From: CAYGVT01 sp964353355
GTDB lineage: Archaea; Thermoplasmatota; DTKX01; GCA-020343715
DNA: 64,000 bases
Assembly (NCBI GenBank): GCA_964353355.1
Contig: CAYGVT010000148.1
Span: 51,658 to 115,657, forward strand
Direction: 5' to 3'
A program made the position numbers and the translations under genes. Under the pieces are notes generated by a model that worked only from the letters and a program-made list of their open reading frames with translations, ran no database searches and was not told the origin of the DNA. Below, in pieces: positions 28,906 through 40,700 of this stretch (its first letter is position 1; each line of letters starts with the position of its first letter).

Positions 28906-31900
28906 ATGGACGTTGTTGAAATGAGGGGGAACATGAGGACGCTCGTCATCGCGTCGGCAGGGCTGGCGCTCATGGCAATCGGCGTGCTGCTGCTTATGGC
29001 AGTGTCCGCGACCATCACCGGCGACCTCCCGCCGTCGTTCACCGGCGACTGGGTCATCAACAACCCCACCACGGTCCGCGACGAGGATATCTACATATTG
29101 GACGGCAACATCACCGTGAACAGCAAGCTCACAATCGAGAGGTCCACCATCTGGGTCGACTGGTGGTTCTACTACGACATCTACGACATCAAGGTCACCA
29201 GTAGGGGCTCGATGAGCGTGACGGACAGCACATTCGGCTCCTCCTGGGGCGGTGGGGTCGAGTACCTCTTCGAGGGCGCGGTCCACATGGACGGCTGCGA
29301 CGTCATGCACGCCGACGACGGCATCGTCATCAAGAGCGACAACGTCGACATCTCGAACTCGAACATCATCAGGTGCTACAACCTCGGCATCCATGTCATC
29401 GACAGCTCACCCTCGTTCTCGAACGTCTACGTCGATGTCCAATGGGGCGCGTTCTCGAGGTCCTACAGCACCGACCGGACCTATGACTACGACTACCCGC
29501 TGCGCCTGGCCTGCCCCACCGGCATCTGGGTCGAGGGCGGAGCGCCGACCTTCGAGGCCACCAGCGTCTACACCTATTCCGCGGCGAGGTTCGACATCGA
29601 GTACACCGGAACCCAGGCAGACGCGACCATCGTCATGTGGGCCATGGCGGCCCCCGTACTGGTGGAGTCCAGGGACATCAGCGACGTAAGCGGGCTCACC
29701 GTCGAGTACGCCGACTCCCAGATAGTGGCCTACGTCGACGCGACGGACCCCGGCCCGAACCCGCAGCGGTTCTCGGTCGAGATGCAGGCGATGGCAGCGG
29801 GGATCGTCGTGTGGAACTACGAGAGCGTGGCCATAACGAGCGTGGAGGTCAGGGGCGCCTATTACTGGTGGCCCCAGGTCTACGTCTCGGGCGGTTCGGT
29901 CCAGAACAACGGATACGCGAACTACGGCCCGTCGCTCAAGGTCGTCGCGGCCATCACGGAGGAGTACTCGGATGCCACCCTGACCACAACGTCAGTCGCC
30001 TTCGAGTCGATGGACGTGGGCGACGGTAACTACCTGTTCATGCATGGCTACTGGCCGACGTACTCGGGTACGAATGTCCCTTCGTTCTCGGACGAGGTCT
30101 ACGTGAAGGGCATCACCGCTGGGTCCTACGGCTCCCCGATCATAACGATCATGATGGGGTGCGACTACGCGCGCGTTCGCAACCTCGAGTTCTACACCCA
30201 GGTGACCGGGTGCACGTTCAGCAACCTCTACGGACGCGTCCTCGACTACAACGCCATCGCGGGCCCCGGCATCGACCCCACCAAGAAGATGGTGGAGGTC
30301 ACCGAGACCCTGCTCATCGACAACTGCAGCTTCTCGGACTCGTGGGCGTACGACCCCATCATCAACGTCCACGGCGTGTGGGCCAACCACCTCGCCGACA
30401 ACTGGGACCGCACCGTGGAGCTCGCGGACAACACCTTCAGCAACATCGGCGACCAGCTGTTCACCATCGAGGGCATCGACAGGTACGCGCCGGGCACCGA
30501 GCTGCTGCAGGTGGTGGGCAACGACTTCCTCCAGTGCTACAACGACGACTACTACAACATGTTCAGCGCCTACTACTTCGACCAGGTCAGATTCCTCGGC
30601 AACGGGTTCACGGAGTGCAACTACCCCTACCCTGGCTACCTCTGGGACTCTGGCGGGGATGCCAACGGCGTCAAGGCGGACACGTGGCTCTTCGAGGGGA
30701 ACACGTTCCTCAACTCCACCGCCTACTACGACCGTGGCCTCATCAGGGTCGAGTTCGGCGGCATGGTCAAGTTCACGGGGAACACCTACGCCGGCGGCGA
30801 CGGCCTCCTGAGCATCTGGCAGTACCCGGAGTACTCGGGCATGTGCACGGTGCGCATGACGGAGAACGAGTACTACGAGAACATGGGCCCGATGGTCTAC
30901 TGGATGCGCGCCGACGAGGAGCAGAAGGAGCTCACGGTCCAGGTCGACAACAACACGGTGTACAGCAACAGGGACTACTTCATCGACTACGAGTGGACCC
31001 CTGACATCGACACGTTCGACAACGACGCGCTCATCCTGGTCATGGACAACGACATCCACGACAACCTGGCGGGTTGCGTCCACGCGTGGGGCGACGTGCG
31101 CATCATCAACAACGACTTCAACGACAACCGCGGCCCGCTCGTCACCATCGACCACATCAATCTGCACGTGCCCGCCATCCACGGCAACCAGATGGCGCGC
31201 AACATCGACGTCTACGAGCTGCTCGCCAAGGAGCGCGGCTACCAGCTGGTGGCCCTTAAGCTCACCGACGTCACGGTGGACTGCACGGGCGTCGCGATCA
31301 GGTTCGCCAACATGGAGGTCTTGATGGAGCGCGTGACCATCGCGAACGCCGCGGAGCCCATCGTCGCGGAGAACACCTGGGTGGACGCGTACGACTCCGA
31401 GCTCGAGGGGGCAGGCTGCAGCGTGGTCGGCGACGGCCGCATCACGATGTGGTGGCCCGTGGAGGTCAGAGTGACGTGGGGGGACGCGACGGGCATGGAC
31501 AGCGGCAAGCCCACCCCGAACGCGCTCATCGTGTTCTACGACGCCGGCAACAACTACTACTCGTCCGCCAACGCGGACGACGGTGGTGCCCTGGCGCAGC
31601 TGTACTACGGCCAGTGGCGCGTGGACCTCGACGGCCTCGCGGACTACTCCCCCTACACGGTGAAGGTCGCCGCGGCGGGCGCCGCCATCGAGACCTCCGT
31701 GGAGGTCGATAGGGCGCTTGTTGGCAACGACGCGGTCCACATCGTGCTCTGGGACACGTTCAAGCCCACCGTCGCCGTCACCGACCCGCTCGAGGGGGCG
31801 CTGTTCAACGTCCCGGCCATCACCGCCACCGGCTTCGTGGCCGAGATCGGCTCTGGCATGCTCACCCTCGAGCGCAGCCTGGACGGCGGCTCGACGTGGG

Positions 31901-33438
31901 CGCCCCTGGTCGCGTCCGAGACAGGTGATTGGGAGATCGCATGGGCCTCCCTGCCGGAGGGCGCCTCGACCCTGCACGTGAGGGCATCCGACGTCGCTGG
32001 CAACACGGCCACAGCCGTGGTGCACTTCTCCATCGACACCCACGCACCCGTGATAACCATCGAGGCACCGACCGCCGACCAGCTGTTCAACGCGCCCGAC
32101 GTGGTGCTCACGGGGACCGTCAACGAGGACGGCGTCAAGCTCTTCGTCAACGGGATGCCCAAGGGCGTCGAGAACAAGGGATTCGGGGTCGCGCTCACCC
32201 TCAACGAGGGCGCCAACGTCATCGTCGTCGAGGCCATCGACGTGGCGGGCAACCACGCCTCGGCCAGCGTGAGGGTCGCGCTCGACACGTTCGCCCCGGT
32301 CCTCGTGCTGATGGGCCCCGCCGACGGGCTGCTCACACGCGAGGGCTCCGTCGTCGTGAAGGGCATCGTGGAGAAGGGCGCGACGCTCCTGGTCGACGGC
32401 ACCGCGGTCGTCCCCGACACCGACGGCACCTTCTCCAAGCTCGTCACCCTCGACGAGGGCAGCAACACCATCGAGGTCAAGGCCACGGACTCCGCGACCA
32501 ACATGCGCTCCGTGACCAAGACCGTCATGCGCGACAGCGAACCGCCGACGGTGTCGATCGTCGAGCCCGAGGACGGCATCAGGGTCACGGCCAGCACGGT
32601 GCTCGTCCGTATCCAGGCGGACGCGGACGCGGTGCTCTACCTCAACGGCCGCATGCTCCCGACGAAGGGCCAGGTCGACAGGTCCATACTGCTCGTCGAG
32701 GGCACGAACACCGTGACCGTCAAGGCGGTGGACCCGGCCGGCAACGAGGCCTCGGACACCGTGACGATCATCCTCGACACGCTCGCGCCCACGCTCACCG
32801 TGACATCGCCCGGCGCGACGGAGGTCTGGACGAACCAGGACACCATCGAGATAGTGGGCCTGGCCACCGGCGCGACGACCGTGACCATCAACGGCGTCGC
32901 GGCGGTCTACAACTCCGCGACCGGGGAATTCCAGCAGGTCGTCCCGATCGTGGCCGGCGAGAACAACATCACGGTGGTGGCCTCGGACGGCAACAACCTG
33001 GCCGTCCAGGTCCTAAAGGTCTGGATGAGCAAGGCGTTGCCCATCCTGGTGGTCGACAACCCGCCGGCGACGGTCGCGCAGCCCACGGTCACAATCACGG
33101 GGCACACCGCCATCGGCATCAAGAAGGTCGCGGTCAAGGTCCCCGAGGGCACGCTGTACTACGACGTCGCCTTCGACGGGAGCTTCGCCGTCAAGGTCAA
33201 CCTGCCTGACGGCCAGCACACCATCGAGGTGAGCGTGACCGACGCCTACGGCAACACCAACAAGATGTCGACCTCTGCCTTCACCGTCAAGGCCACGTCG
33301 CTCGTCGTCGAGGAGGAGGACCAAGGCCTCTCGGTGCAGCCGATGGGCATCGGCGCTATCATCGCGGTCGTTGGCATCACGCTCGCCGTCGTGGCCTGGA
33401 TGGTCATACGCTCGAGGCGCGGGCGGAACGAGGCCTGA
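28906..33438 (+). CDS. Giant surface protein 4: beta-helix head, six Ig-like domains, TM anchor
   Basis: 1510 residues. ATG 28906 directly follows the stop of gene 3, and GGAGGGG lies six bases upstream. The signal peptide (LVIASAGLALMAIGVLLLMAV) leads to a beta-helix head (about 35-850), the linker domain (RITMWWPVEVRVTWGDATGMD) and six Ig-like repeats (about 949-1462). A TM helix (IGAIIAVVGITLAVVAWMVI) and an Arg-rich end complete it. A hairpin terminator follows at 33484. The gene order, couplings and shared plan show one operon of paralogues that diverged mostly in the head. Confidence 0.9.
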   Translation: MDVVEMRGNMRTLVIASAGLALMAIGVLLLMAVSATITGDLPPSFTGDWVINNPTTVRDEDIYILDGNITVNSKLTIERSTIWVDWWFYYDIYDIKVTSRGSMSVTDSTFGSSWGGGVEYLFEGAVHMDGCDVMHADDGIVIKSDNVDISNSNIIRCYNLGIHVIDSSPSFSNVYVDVQWGAFSRSYSTDRTYDYDYPLRLACPTGIWVEGGAPTFEATSVYTYSAARFDIEYTGTQADATIVMWAMAAPVLVESRDISDVSGLTVEYADSQIVAYVDATDPGPNPQRFSVEMQAMAAGIVVWNYESVAITSVEVRGAYYWWPQVYVSGGSVQNNGYANYGPSLKVVAAITEEYSDATLTTTSVAFESMDVGDGNYLFMHGYWPTYSGTNVPSFSDEVYVKGITAGSYGSPIITIMMGCDYARVRNLEFYTQVTGCTFSNLYGRVLDYNAIAGPGIDPTKKMVEVTETLLIDNCSFSDSWAYDPIINVHGVWANHLADNWDRTVELADNTFSNIGDQLFTIEGIDRYAPGTELLQVVGNDFLQCYNDDYYNMFSAYYFDQVRFLGNGFTECNYPYPGYLWDSGGDANGVKADTWLFEGNTFLNSTAYYDRGLIRVEFGGMVKFTGNTYAGGDGLLSIWQYPEYSGMCTVRMTENEYYENMGPMVYWMRADEEQKELTVQVDNNTVYSNRDYFIDYEWTPDIDTFDNDALILVMDNDIHDNLAGCVHAWGDVRIINNDFNDNRGPLVTIDHINLHVPAIHGNQMARNIDVYELLAKERGYQLVALKLTDVTVDCTGVAIRFANMEVLMERVTIANAAEPIVAENTWVDAYDSELEGAGCSVVGDGRITMWWPVEVRVTWGDATGMDSGKPTPNALIVFYDAGNNYYSSANADDGGALAQLYYGQWRVDLDGLADYSPYTVKVAAAGAAIETSVEVDRALVGNDAVHIVLWDTFKPTVAVTDPLEGALFNVPAITATGFVAEIGSGMLTLERSLDGGSTWAPLVASETGDWEIAWASLPEGASTLHVRASDVAGNTATAVVHFSIDTHAPVITIEAPTADQLFNAPDVVLTGTVNEDGVKLFVNGMPKGVENKGFGVALTLNEGANVIVVEAIDVAGNHASASVRVALDTFAPVLVLMGPADGLLTREGSVVVKGIVEKGATLLVDGTAVVPDTDGTFSKLVTLDEGSNTIEVKATDSATNMRSVTKTVMRDSEPPTVSIVEPEDGIRVTASTVLVRIQADADAVLYLNGRMLPTKGQVDRSILLVEGTNTVTVKAVDPAGNEASDTVTIILDTLAPTLTVTSPGATEVWTNQDTIEIVGLATGATTVTINGVAAVYNSATGEFQQVVPIVAGENNITVVASDGNNLAVQVLKVWMSKALPILVVDNPPATVAQPTVTITGHTAIGIKKVAVKVPEGTLYYDVAFDGSFAVKVNLPDGQHTIEVSVTDAYGNTNKMSTSAFTVKATSLVVEEEDQGLSVQPMGIGAIIAVVGITLAVVAWMVIRSRRGRNEA

Positions 33439-33483
33439 GGTGGGGGGGCAAGGGCCCGCATAGGTGCGTGGGGCCGGAGTACG

Positions 33484-33507
33484 GGGCGGGGGCCAAAGCC
33501 CCCGCCC
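33484..33507 (+). terminator. Hairpin terminator of the surface-protein operon
   Basis: A perfect 10-bp GC stem (GGGCGGGGGC / GCCCCCGCCC) closes a CAAA loop about 46 bp past the last stop. It is followed by TCACACATTTAATTA. Confidence 0.7.
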
Positions 33508-33512
33508 TCACA

Positions 33513-33522
33513 CATTTAATTA
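33513..33522 (+). promoter_or_regulatory. TATA box of the thioredoxin reductase gene
   Basis: CATTTAATTA lies 55-64 bp before ATG 33577, immediately after the terminator hairpin of the surface operon. It may also act as that terminator's T-rich tail. Confidence 0.5.
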
Positions 33523-33576
33523 GCCCGGAGGCCATTCCCGCTGGCAAGGCCCCCGGGGGGCCAGGCAGGCAGACCC

Positions 33577-34500
33577 ATGGCACATGACTTCGACCTCGCG
33601 GTCGTCGGCGCGGGCTGCGCCGGCCTGGCGGCCGGCATCTACGGCGGCCGCGCAGGGATGCGCGTCGTCATCTTCGACAAGGGGAAGGCGGGCGGGCAGC
33701 TGCTAATAACGCCCCACATCGAGAACTACGTCGGCATCAAGAGCATCGCCGGGCCTGACCTCGCGCAGCAGATGCTCGACCACGCCTCGCAGTACTCGGA
33801 GGTGCGCGAGTTCGACCCCGTCGAGTCCGTGCGCATGGAGGGCGAGGCGGTCCACATCAGATCATCGAGCGGCGAGGTGACGGCGAGCGCGCTGCTCATC
33901 TCGACCGGGGCGGAGCACCAGCACCTGGGCGTGCCCGGCGAGGAGCGGCTCGCGGGCAAGGGCGTGTCCTACTGCGCCACGTGCGACGGCTTCTTCTTCA
34001 AGAACAGGAAGGCCATCACCGTCGGGGGCGGTTCCACCGCTGCCATCGAATCGCTCTACCTCAAGGGCATCGGCGTGGACGTGAGCATCGTGCACCGGCG
34101 CGACACGCTGCGCGCGGAGTGCGCGCTGCGCGAGGAGATCGCCGCAAAGGCCGTGCCCGTCATCTACAACACCGTGGTCGAGGAGATACTGGGCGACAAG
34201 CGGGTCGACCGCGTGCGCGTCAGGCGCGTGGACACTGGCAGGGTCGAGGAGATGCCCGTCGAGGGCGTGTTCGTCGCGGTGGGACTGCGGCCGAACAACG
34301 AGCTCGTGGACCAGCTGGGGCTCGACAAGACGCCCGAGGGCCTCGTGAGGGTCGACGCGCGGTTCATGACGTCCAACGGGCGGGTCTTCGCCGCGGGCGA
34401 TCTGGTCGGTGGCGTGAGGCAGGCCATCACGGCCGCCGCGGCGGGCGCGGTCGCGGGCCTCAATGTGCTGCCCCTCGTGGGGAAGCAGTATCCGTGGTAG
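33577..34500 (+). CDS. trxB: Thioredoxin reductase (flavoprotein)
   Basis: A 307-residue FAD-dependent enzyme of the low-Mr thioredoxin reductase family. It has the FAD dinucleotide fold (VVGAGCAGLAAGIYGGRAG, near residue 10), the redox-active CATC (YCATCDGFF, about 131-134), the second nucleotide-binding fold (GGGSTAAIESLYL), the NADPH-phosphate-type HRRDTLRAE, and the C-terminal FAD motif AAGDLVGG. Length is normal. The fold motif reads GGGSTAA rather than the usual GGGDSA/GGGNSA. It stands alone between the surface operon and aglB, with its own TATA box. No thioredoxin gene is nearby. Confidence 0.93.
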   Translation: MAHDFDLAVVGAGCAGLAAGIYGGRAGMRVVIFDKGKAGGQLLITPHIENYVGIKSIAGPDLAQQMLDHASQYSEVREFDPVESVRMEGEAVHIRSSSGEVTASALLISTGAEHQHLGVPGEERLAGKGVSYCATCDGFFFKNRKAITVGGGSTAAIESLYLKGIGVDVSIVHRRDTLRAECALREEIAAKAVPVIYNTVVEEILGDKRVDRVRVRRVDTGRVEEMPVEGVFVAVGLRPNNELVDQLGLDKTPEGLVRVDARFMTSNGRVFAAGDLVGGVRQAITAAAAGAVAGLNVLPLVGKQYPW

Positions 34501-34645
34501 GGCCGCAGGGTCGCCCCTCGGGACCCCCCACCTCGCCCGGCCTGCCGGCACCGGCCGGAGGGCCCGACCGTGCCTTCCCGTGGACGGGACGTGCCCCGCC
34601 CAGAAACGGCCAATCCAGCGTCCGGGGTGGGGTAAATTTGGTACG

Positions 34646-34660
34646 CCAAAGGTTATATAG
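34646..34660 (+). promoter_or_regulatory. BRE/TATA promoter of aglB
   Basis: GCCAAAGGTTATATAG combines a purine-rich BRE with the TATA core TTATATAG. It ends 51 bp before ATG 34712. AGGTGAC, about 7-13 nt before the ATG, is the SD. Confidence 0.75.
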
Positions 34661-34711
34661 GGCCACCCTTATTGCCCCTCAATCCACCCAGCCAATATCA
34701 GGTGACTGGAC

Positions 34712-37700
34712 ATGTCTGAAGAGGGCTCCGAGAGGAGTGCATCGCGCTCGCCGAAGGGCGCATCCACCGGTCGCAGGCGCGGCCAGCCAGCCGCCAGGCC
34801 CCAGGGCGCCGTGACGAAGGGCCTCAGGACGGTATGGACGTTCGGATGGAACAGGAAGTACACCCTGACGTTCCTCCTGCTGATGGTCCTTCTGGCCTTC
34901 GCGGTAAGGACGGTGTGGTACTACGACGCCGCCTACACCGGGGGGGTCACGCCCCTGCTGTCAGGCAACGACCCCGACTACCACAAGCGCACCGTGGACT
35001 ACTTCGTCGAAAACCACCACTTCCTCGAACGCGACCCGCTCATCGACTACTCGCTCGGGGGCCCCAACCCCAACCCCCCGGCCTACTCGACCTCGATAGC
35101 ACTGATAGGCTATCTGCTCACGCCGTTCTTCGGCTTCGACCTCACCGACGCGGTCTGGTTCTCGATGGAGATAGCGGCGGCGCTATGGGCCGCGCTCACC
35201 GTCATCCCCGTCTACCTCTTCACCAAGGAGATGTTCGGCCGCAAGGCAGGATACGCCGCGGCCTTCATCATCGCCATGATGGCGGGCAACATCGAGCGCA
35301 CGCCGCTGGGCTTCTCCGACCACGACGCGTTCTTCATGTTCTTCACGGTCACCGGCTTCTTCTTCCTGCTCAAGGCGCTGCGCCTCGTCAAGACACGCAA
35401 CTACGTCAGGAGCTGGAGGGTACCCTACGACATCACGGTGGGTCTGCAGGAGTTCACGCGCACCAACGTCGTCCCCGTCCTCTACTCGGCCATGGCGGGC
35501 CTCTCCCTCGCGACGGTCGCGCTCGCATGGAAGGGCTTCACCTACACGTCGGCCATCATCTTCGTCTACCTGCTCTTCCACATGATGCTCAACAAGTTCC
35601 GCCGCGCCGACAACACGGCCGTGGGCATCATAGTGCTCGTCGCCGTCTCGATCCAGATGCTGCTGGCGCTGCCCTACTACCTGGACATGCACTTCATGCA
35701 CTGGTACGAGGCCCCTGCCATCGTCTACGCGGCCATCTGCCTGGTCATCGCGATCTTCGTCATCACGCGCGACCTGCCGTGGCTGCTCATCGTCCCGGTC
35801 CTCCTGGGCATCATGGCCGTCGTCCTGACCGCGGTCTACTTCCTGCTGCCCAACGTCTGGGTCAACGTCTTCTCCGGCGCGGGCTACTTCATCAGGACGA
35901 AGCTCTACGGCACCATCGCCGAGGCCCAACCGCCGGACGTGAACCGGCTGGTGTTCTCTTACGGCCTCACGACGTTCTTCCTGGCGCTCGCGGGCGTGTT
36001 CATCATGCTGAAGGACATGCCCAAGGGCTGGAAGAACGACCACGTCTTCACGACGATTTGGGCGCTCACGGCCATCTACATGGCCGTGGCCGCGATACGC
36101 TTCATGTACAACGCCACGCCCATCTTCGCGATCCTCTCCGGATGGATCCTCTACGACATCATGAGACGGCTCGACTACCGGAAGATGCTGCGCGTGTTCA
36201 GGAGCATGCGCGGGGACCTCAGGAAGGCCTTCAAGTACGCCGTGAAGGTGCGCCACGTCGCGGGCGTGCTCTTCCTCGTCGGGCTCATCGTCCTTCCGAA
36301 CTCCTGGAACGCCGTCGACGCCGGCATCCCCTACGAGACCAAGAAGCAGGCCGACTTGAAGGTCTACGGGGGGCTGCCCGAGTTCATGCGCCCCTCGAAG
36401 GACCTCTACGACCCCGACAGCAACAGCCTGTGGTACTTCGGCTCCTTCGGCACGAGCTTCATGAACGATTACTGGGCGCAGGGCATGTGGTGGCTGCGGA
36501 ACCAGGACGACTGGCTCGACGAAGCCCAGCGGCCCGCGTTCATCAGCTGGTGGGACTACGGCCACTGGTGCGTCCAGGTGGGCCAGCACCCCACCGCGGC
36601 CGACAACTTCCAGAACGGCGTCGAGTTCGCCGGAAACTTCATCGCCGCCACGAGCCAGGAGCAGTCCGAGGCGCTGATGCTGCTGCGGCTGATGCAAATC
36701 GAGCACTACCGCCCGGAGGTCAAGCAGTACATGTACGAGACCTTCGGCGAGGCGAACGCCACGATGCTCATCGACCTGTTCGACGACCCCGCGAAGTACA
36801 CCGGCTGGGTGGCCAAGTACCCAGAGCGCTACGGCCTGAAGGACAAGGAGGTCTCCTCCGTCAACACGGTGTTCATCGTCGGCACGTACGTCGTCGAGAA
36901 GAGCCTGACGGAGGAGCAGATCGTGCAGGGCCTGCTCTGGTTCCGCACGACGCTCGGCAAGGAGTTCCGCTACTTCGCCGTCGACTCGCGCCTGATGCCC
37001 CTGAGCTACAGCAACACCGGCATCTTCTACGCCCCCATCACGCTTTCGGACAACCGCGTGGACGAGTACATCGAGGTCGTCGTCGTCTACAACGGTAACG
37101 AGATAACCTACGAGCAGGCCGCGCAGCTCCCCGCGAGCGAGCGCACGAACCTGGAGTACAAGCTCGTGTGGAAGCGCCCGTTCTACGAATCCATGTTCTA
37201 CAGGGCCTTCATGGGGTACTCGGGCTACGACCGCGGCCCCGACTTCACTGACGCGGGCATCCCCCTCATCACCGGTGACCTCCAGAGCTCCGTCCCGCTC
37301 CCTGGCTGGAACATGACGCACTGGCGCGTAGTCCACAGGACCGTCCACTGGAACCCGTGGAACGAATCCACGGTCTCGGACCACACGTTCGACTGGAAGT
37401 CCATCTCCGAGGAGGACGCCGCCAAGTACTACCGGGCCAAGGAGGGCACGGTCGACGAGCTGCTGCGCACCATCGGCGACGGCGTCATCTACCTGAAGTA
37501 CTACGCCGGCGCCTGGGTGAACGGCACCGTGACGACCGAGTCGGGCGAGCCCGTGCCGGGCGCGCTCGTCACGGTCCACGACGACTTCCGGTTCTATCAC
37601 GAGTACTACGGCGGCACCGGCTTCGTGGGCATCCCCCACGGCACGACCCGCACCGACGACCAGGGCAGGTACAGCATCCTCGCGCCCTTCGGCAACGTCA

Positions 37701-40700
37701 CGGTCGTCGCCTCCAACGGGGGCAACCTGGAATACACCAACCTCCACGAGGCGAACATCCTCAACAGCACCAACGTGCTCATCACCGACGACCAGGCGAT
37801 GCGCGTCGGCGACTACAACATCACGGCGGACATGCGCGTCCCCGCCGCGCGGATGAACGGCACGCTCTACATCGACTCCAACGGCGACAGCAAGCACACC
37901 GACGCCGACGACGATGAGCTGGGGAACGCCACGCTCACCATCGTGGGCAAGTCGGGGCTGAACCACACCTACGAGGTCGACACCTTCAAGGACGGCTTCC
38001 TCCAGCTGCTCGACATGCTGCCGGGCGCCTACTCCGTGTCCGCGACCTACAACGGGCACACCGTGGCCAACTTCACCGAGTTCGCCATCGGTCCCAACGA
38101 ATCCAGGGTCCAGGACCTTGCGGTACCCCAGAGCTCCATCACGGGCAAGCTCACGCGCAAGGACGGCACGGCCGTCAAGGGCACCGAGCTTTTGGCCCGC
38201 GACCTCCAGAACAACATCACCAAGACCGCGGAGGCCGACGCGGCCGGCGACTACAAGTTCGACGAGCTGCTGCCCGGCAACTACTCGATCGAGCTCTACG
38301 TCCCCGGCACGCGCCCCATCAACGAGTCCGTGGAGCTGCTTAAGGACAAGGACGCCTCGGTCAACATCACGCTGCTGCCCACCGCCTTCGTCGAGGGCGT
38401 CGTCTGGCGCGACTCCGACGGCGACGGTCAGCGGGACCCGACGGAGGGCGTGGCCAACGCCACGGTCTCCTTCACGCGCATCTGGGGAGAGGCGTTCTAC
38501 TGGACCGCCGTCACCAACGGCACAGGGGCCTACAACACCTCGCTGCCGGTGGGCGAGTTCACAGCGTACTCCCACGAGACGCGGGACGACGACCACTGGG
38601 CGCTCGTACGGACCCTGGACGTCGACCCCGAGGACTGGGCCTACACGGTCGACATGGAGCTCGTGAAGGCCTACCGCGTCAACGGCACGCTCAAGCGCCC
38701 CGATACCACCAACGCGAGCAAGACGGTCAACGCAACGCGCGCGCCCATCGATGTCTGGAACGTGGACGGCCGCATCCGGCTTGTGTCGAACATCACGGGC
38801 GCGTTCGCCCTCTGGCTCCCGCCAGGCGGGTACTCGTTCATTGCCTCCGCGAGCGCGACGGACAGGCCCCTGGTGGACCTGAGGCGCGTCAACGTGACGA
38901 CCGGCCCAGTGGACCTCGGGCAGGTCCGGTTGGGCAACGGCACGCGGATCTCGGGCACGGTCTTCTTCGACCGCAACAACGACGGCGGCGCAAGCACCAA
39001 CGAGGGCCGCGGCGGCCTGGACGTGGTCCTCGAGGCCGAGGGCTACCGGTTCAACGCCACCACCCTCTCGAACGGCTCCTTCAGACTGAGCGCAGCCCCG
39101 CTCAACTACACCATAACCGTGGTGGCGGAGGGCTTCGAGACCTACACTGGCCACGTCAACGCCACCCGCAACCTGGCGACCACCGGCCAGAACGTGCCCC
39201 TCAAGGGCATCAACGTGAGCTACGGGGGACTGGCCGCCTACGACTGGAACAATGACGATGAGCTCACCGGCGAGGGCTTCGCGGGCATCAAGGTCGAGTT
39301 CGCCGTGGACTCCTACCCTGGCTCCTCCGGCAGGGCCACGTCGGTCACCACCGACGCGGACGGCAGCTACACAGTCGCCCTCTACCCGGGCACCTACCGC
39401 GTCAAGGTCACCTACGACCGCGACGAGGCCGAAGGCAAGTACCGATACAGCTACAACGCCGTCCTCGAGGTGCTCTCCGGCACGACCGCGAGGACCTACA
39501 ACGTGAGCCTCGACCGCCTCGTGAAGGTGAACGGCACAGTGACGGTCATCGGCGGCACGCCGGACAGCTCCGAGTTCATCCGCGTCGACGATGGTGCCTC
39601 GACCAAGTACATCCTTGTCACGCTCGGCAAGTTCGAGGACTACATCACCGTCGGCAACCACACGCTGGTCTACGAGCTCGACGTGTACAACGGCAGCGTG
39701 CAGACCATCACCCACATGAGCGTGCTCAAGGTGGAGCTCCTGCGACCCACCACCATCGACCTCGTGGCCAGGTCGGTCGCCCGGTTCAACGGCACGGTCT
39801 ACTACGACAAGAACCAGAACGGCAGGTTCGATGCGGGCGAGGGCGTGCAGGTCATCAGCTTCGCCCTGATGGGGCAGCGCGAGGAGGCCGTGCACGTGGA
39901 GGCCAACGGGACCTTCGACGAGGACTTCTACCCCTACGCCAACTACACGGTGCTCATAAAGCGGACGCTCCCCGACCCGCTGGGCGGCGGGGAGGCCGAG
40001 CTGTACCACAACTCCACCCTCGACCTCACGACCAACAGGACGCTCTTCATACCCGTGGAGAGGCGCGTGCCCATCACCGGCCAGGTCTTCTGGGACAGGA
40101 ACCATGACAACACCTCATCGCCCGGCGAGGGCGCCAAGAACGCCACGGTCACCTTCACCTCCACTAAGGACGGAAAGACCTACACCGCCACCGCCGGGAC
40201 CAACGGCAACTACCGCGTGTTCCTGCCCGTCAACCGCACGACAGAGGCAAACTACAGCGTCGTCGCCAGCCTCGATGGGTACTCGCCCAAGAACACCACC
40301 GCGTTGTTCAACGTGACGCCCACCAAGAAGGCGTACAACCCCGAGCTCGTCGCCGACAACGTGACGCTCAGGGGCACGGCCTTCCTGGACCTCAACCGCA
40401 ACGGCGCGCTCAACCGGTACGAGCATGGCGTGGCCGTGCACAACATCACCTTCTGGGACACGACGAACGTCTCGAAGAGGTTCACTGCCGTGGCCGACCG
40501 GAACGGCTCGTTCTCGTTCGAGCTGCCGCCCGGTACCTACCAGGTCTACGCCTGGACATACCACGCCTCGGGCGAAATCGTCCACCTCGGACAGGTCGAG
40601 GTCGAGCCCACAGGCGCCGACTTCGAGCTCGAGCTGCCGATGGCCAAGGGCCTCTCCGCCTCGGGCGTGATGTTCTACCTCAACCACACAGGCGTCAACA

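Noticed and set aside
35183..40105. 1640-residue open frame antisense to aglB, and similar long antisense frames opposite the surface proteins and Hdr genes
   Set aside because: High GC and codon bias keep antisense frames open. These have no SD, no family motifs and Val/Asp/Gly/His-biased composition, while the sense frames are clearly real.
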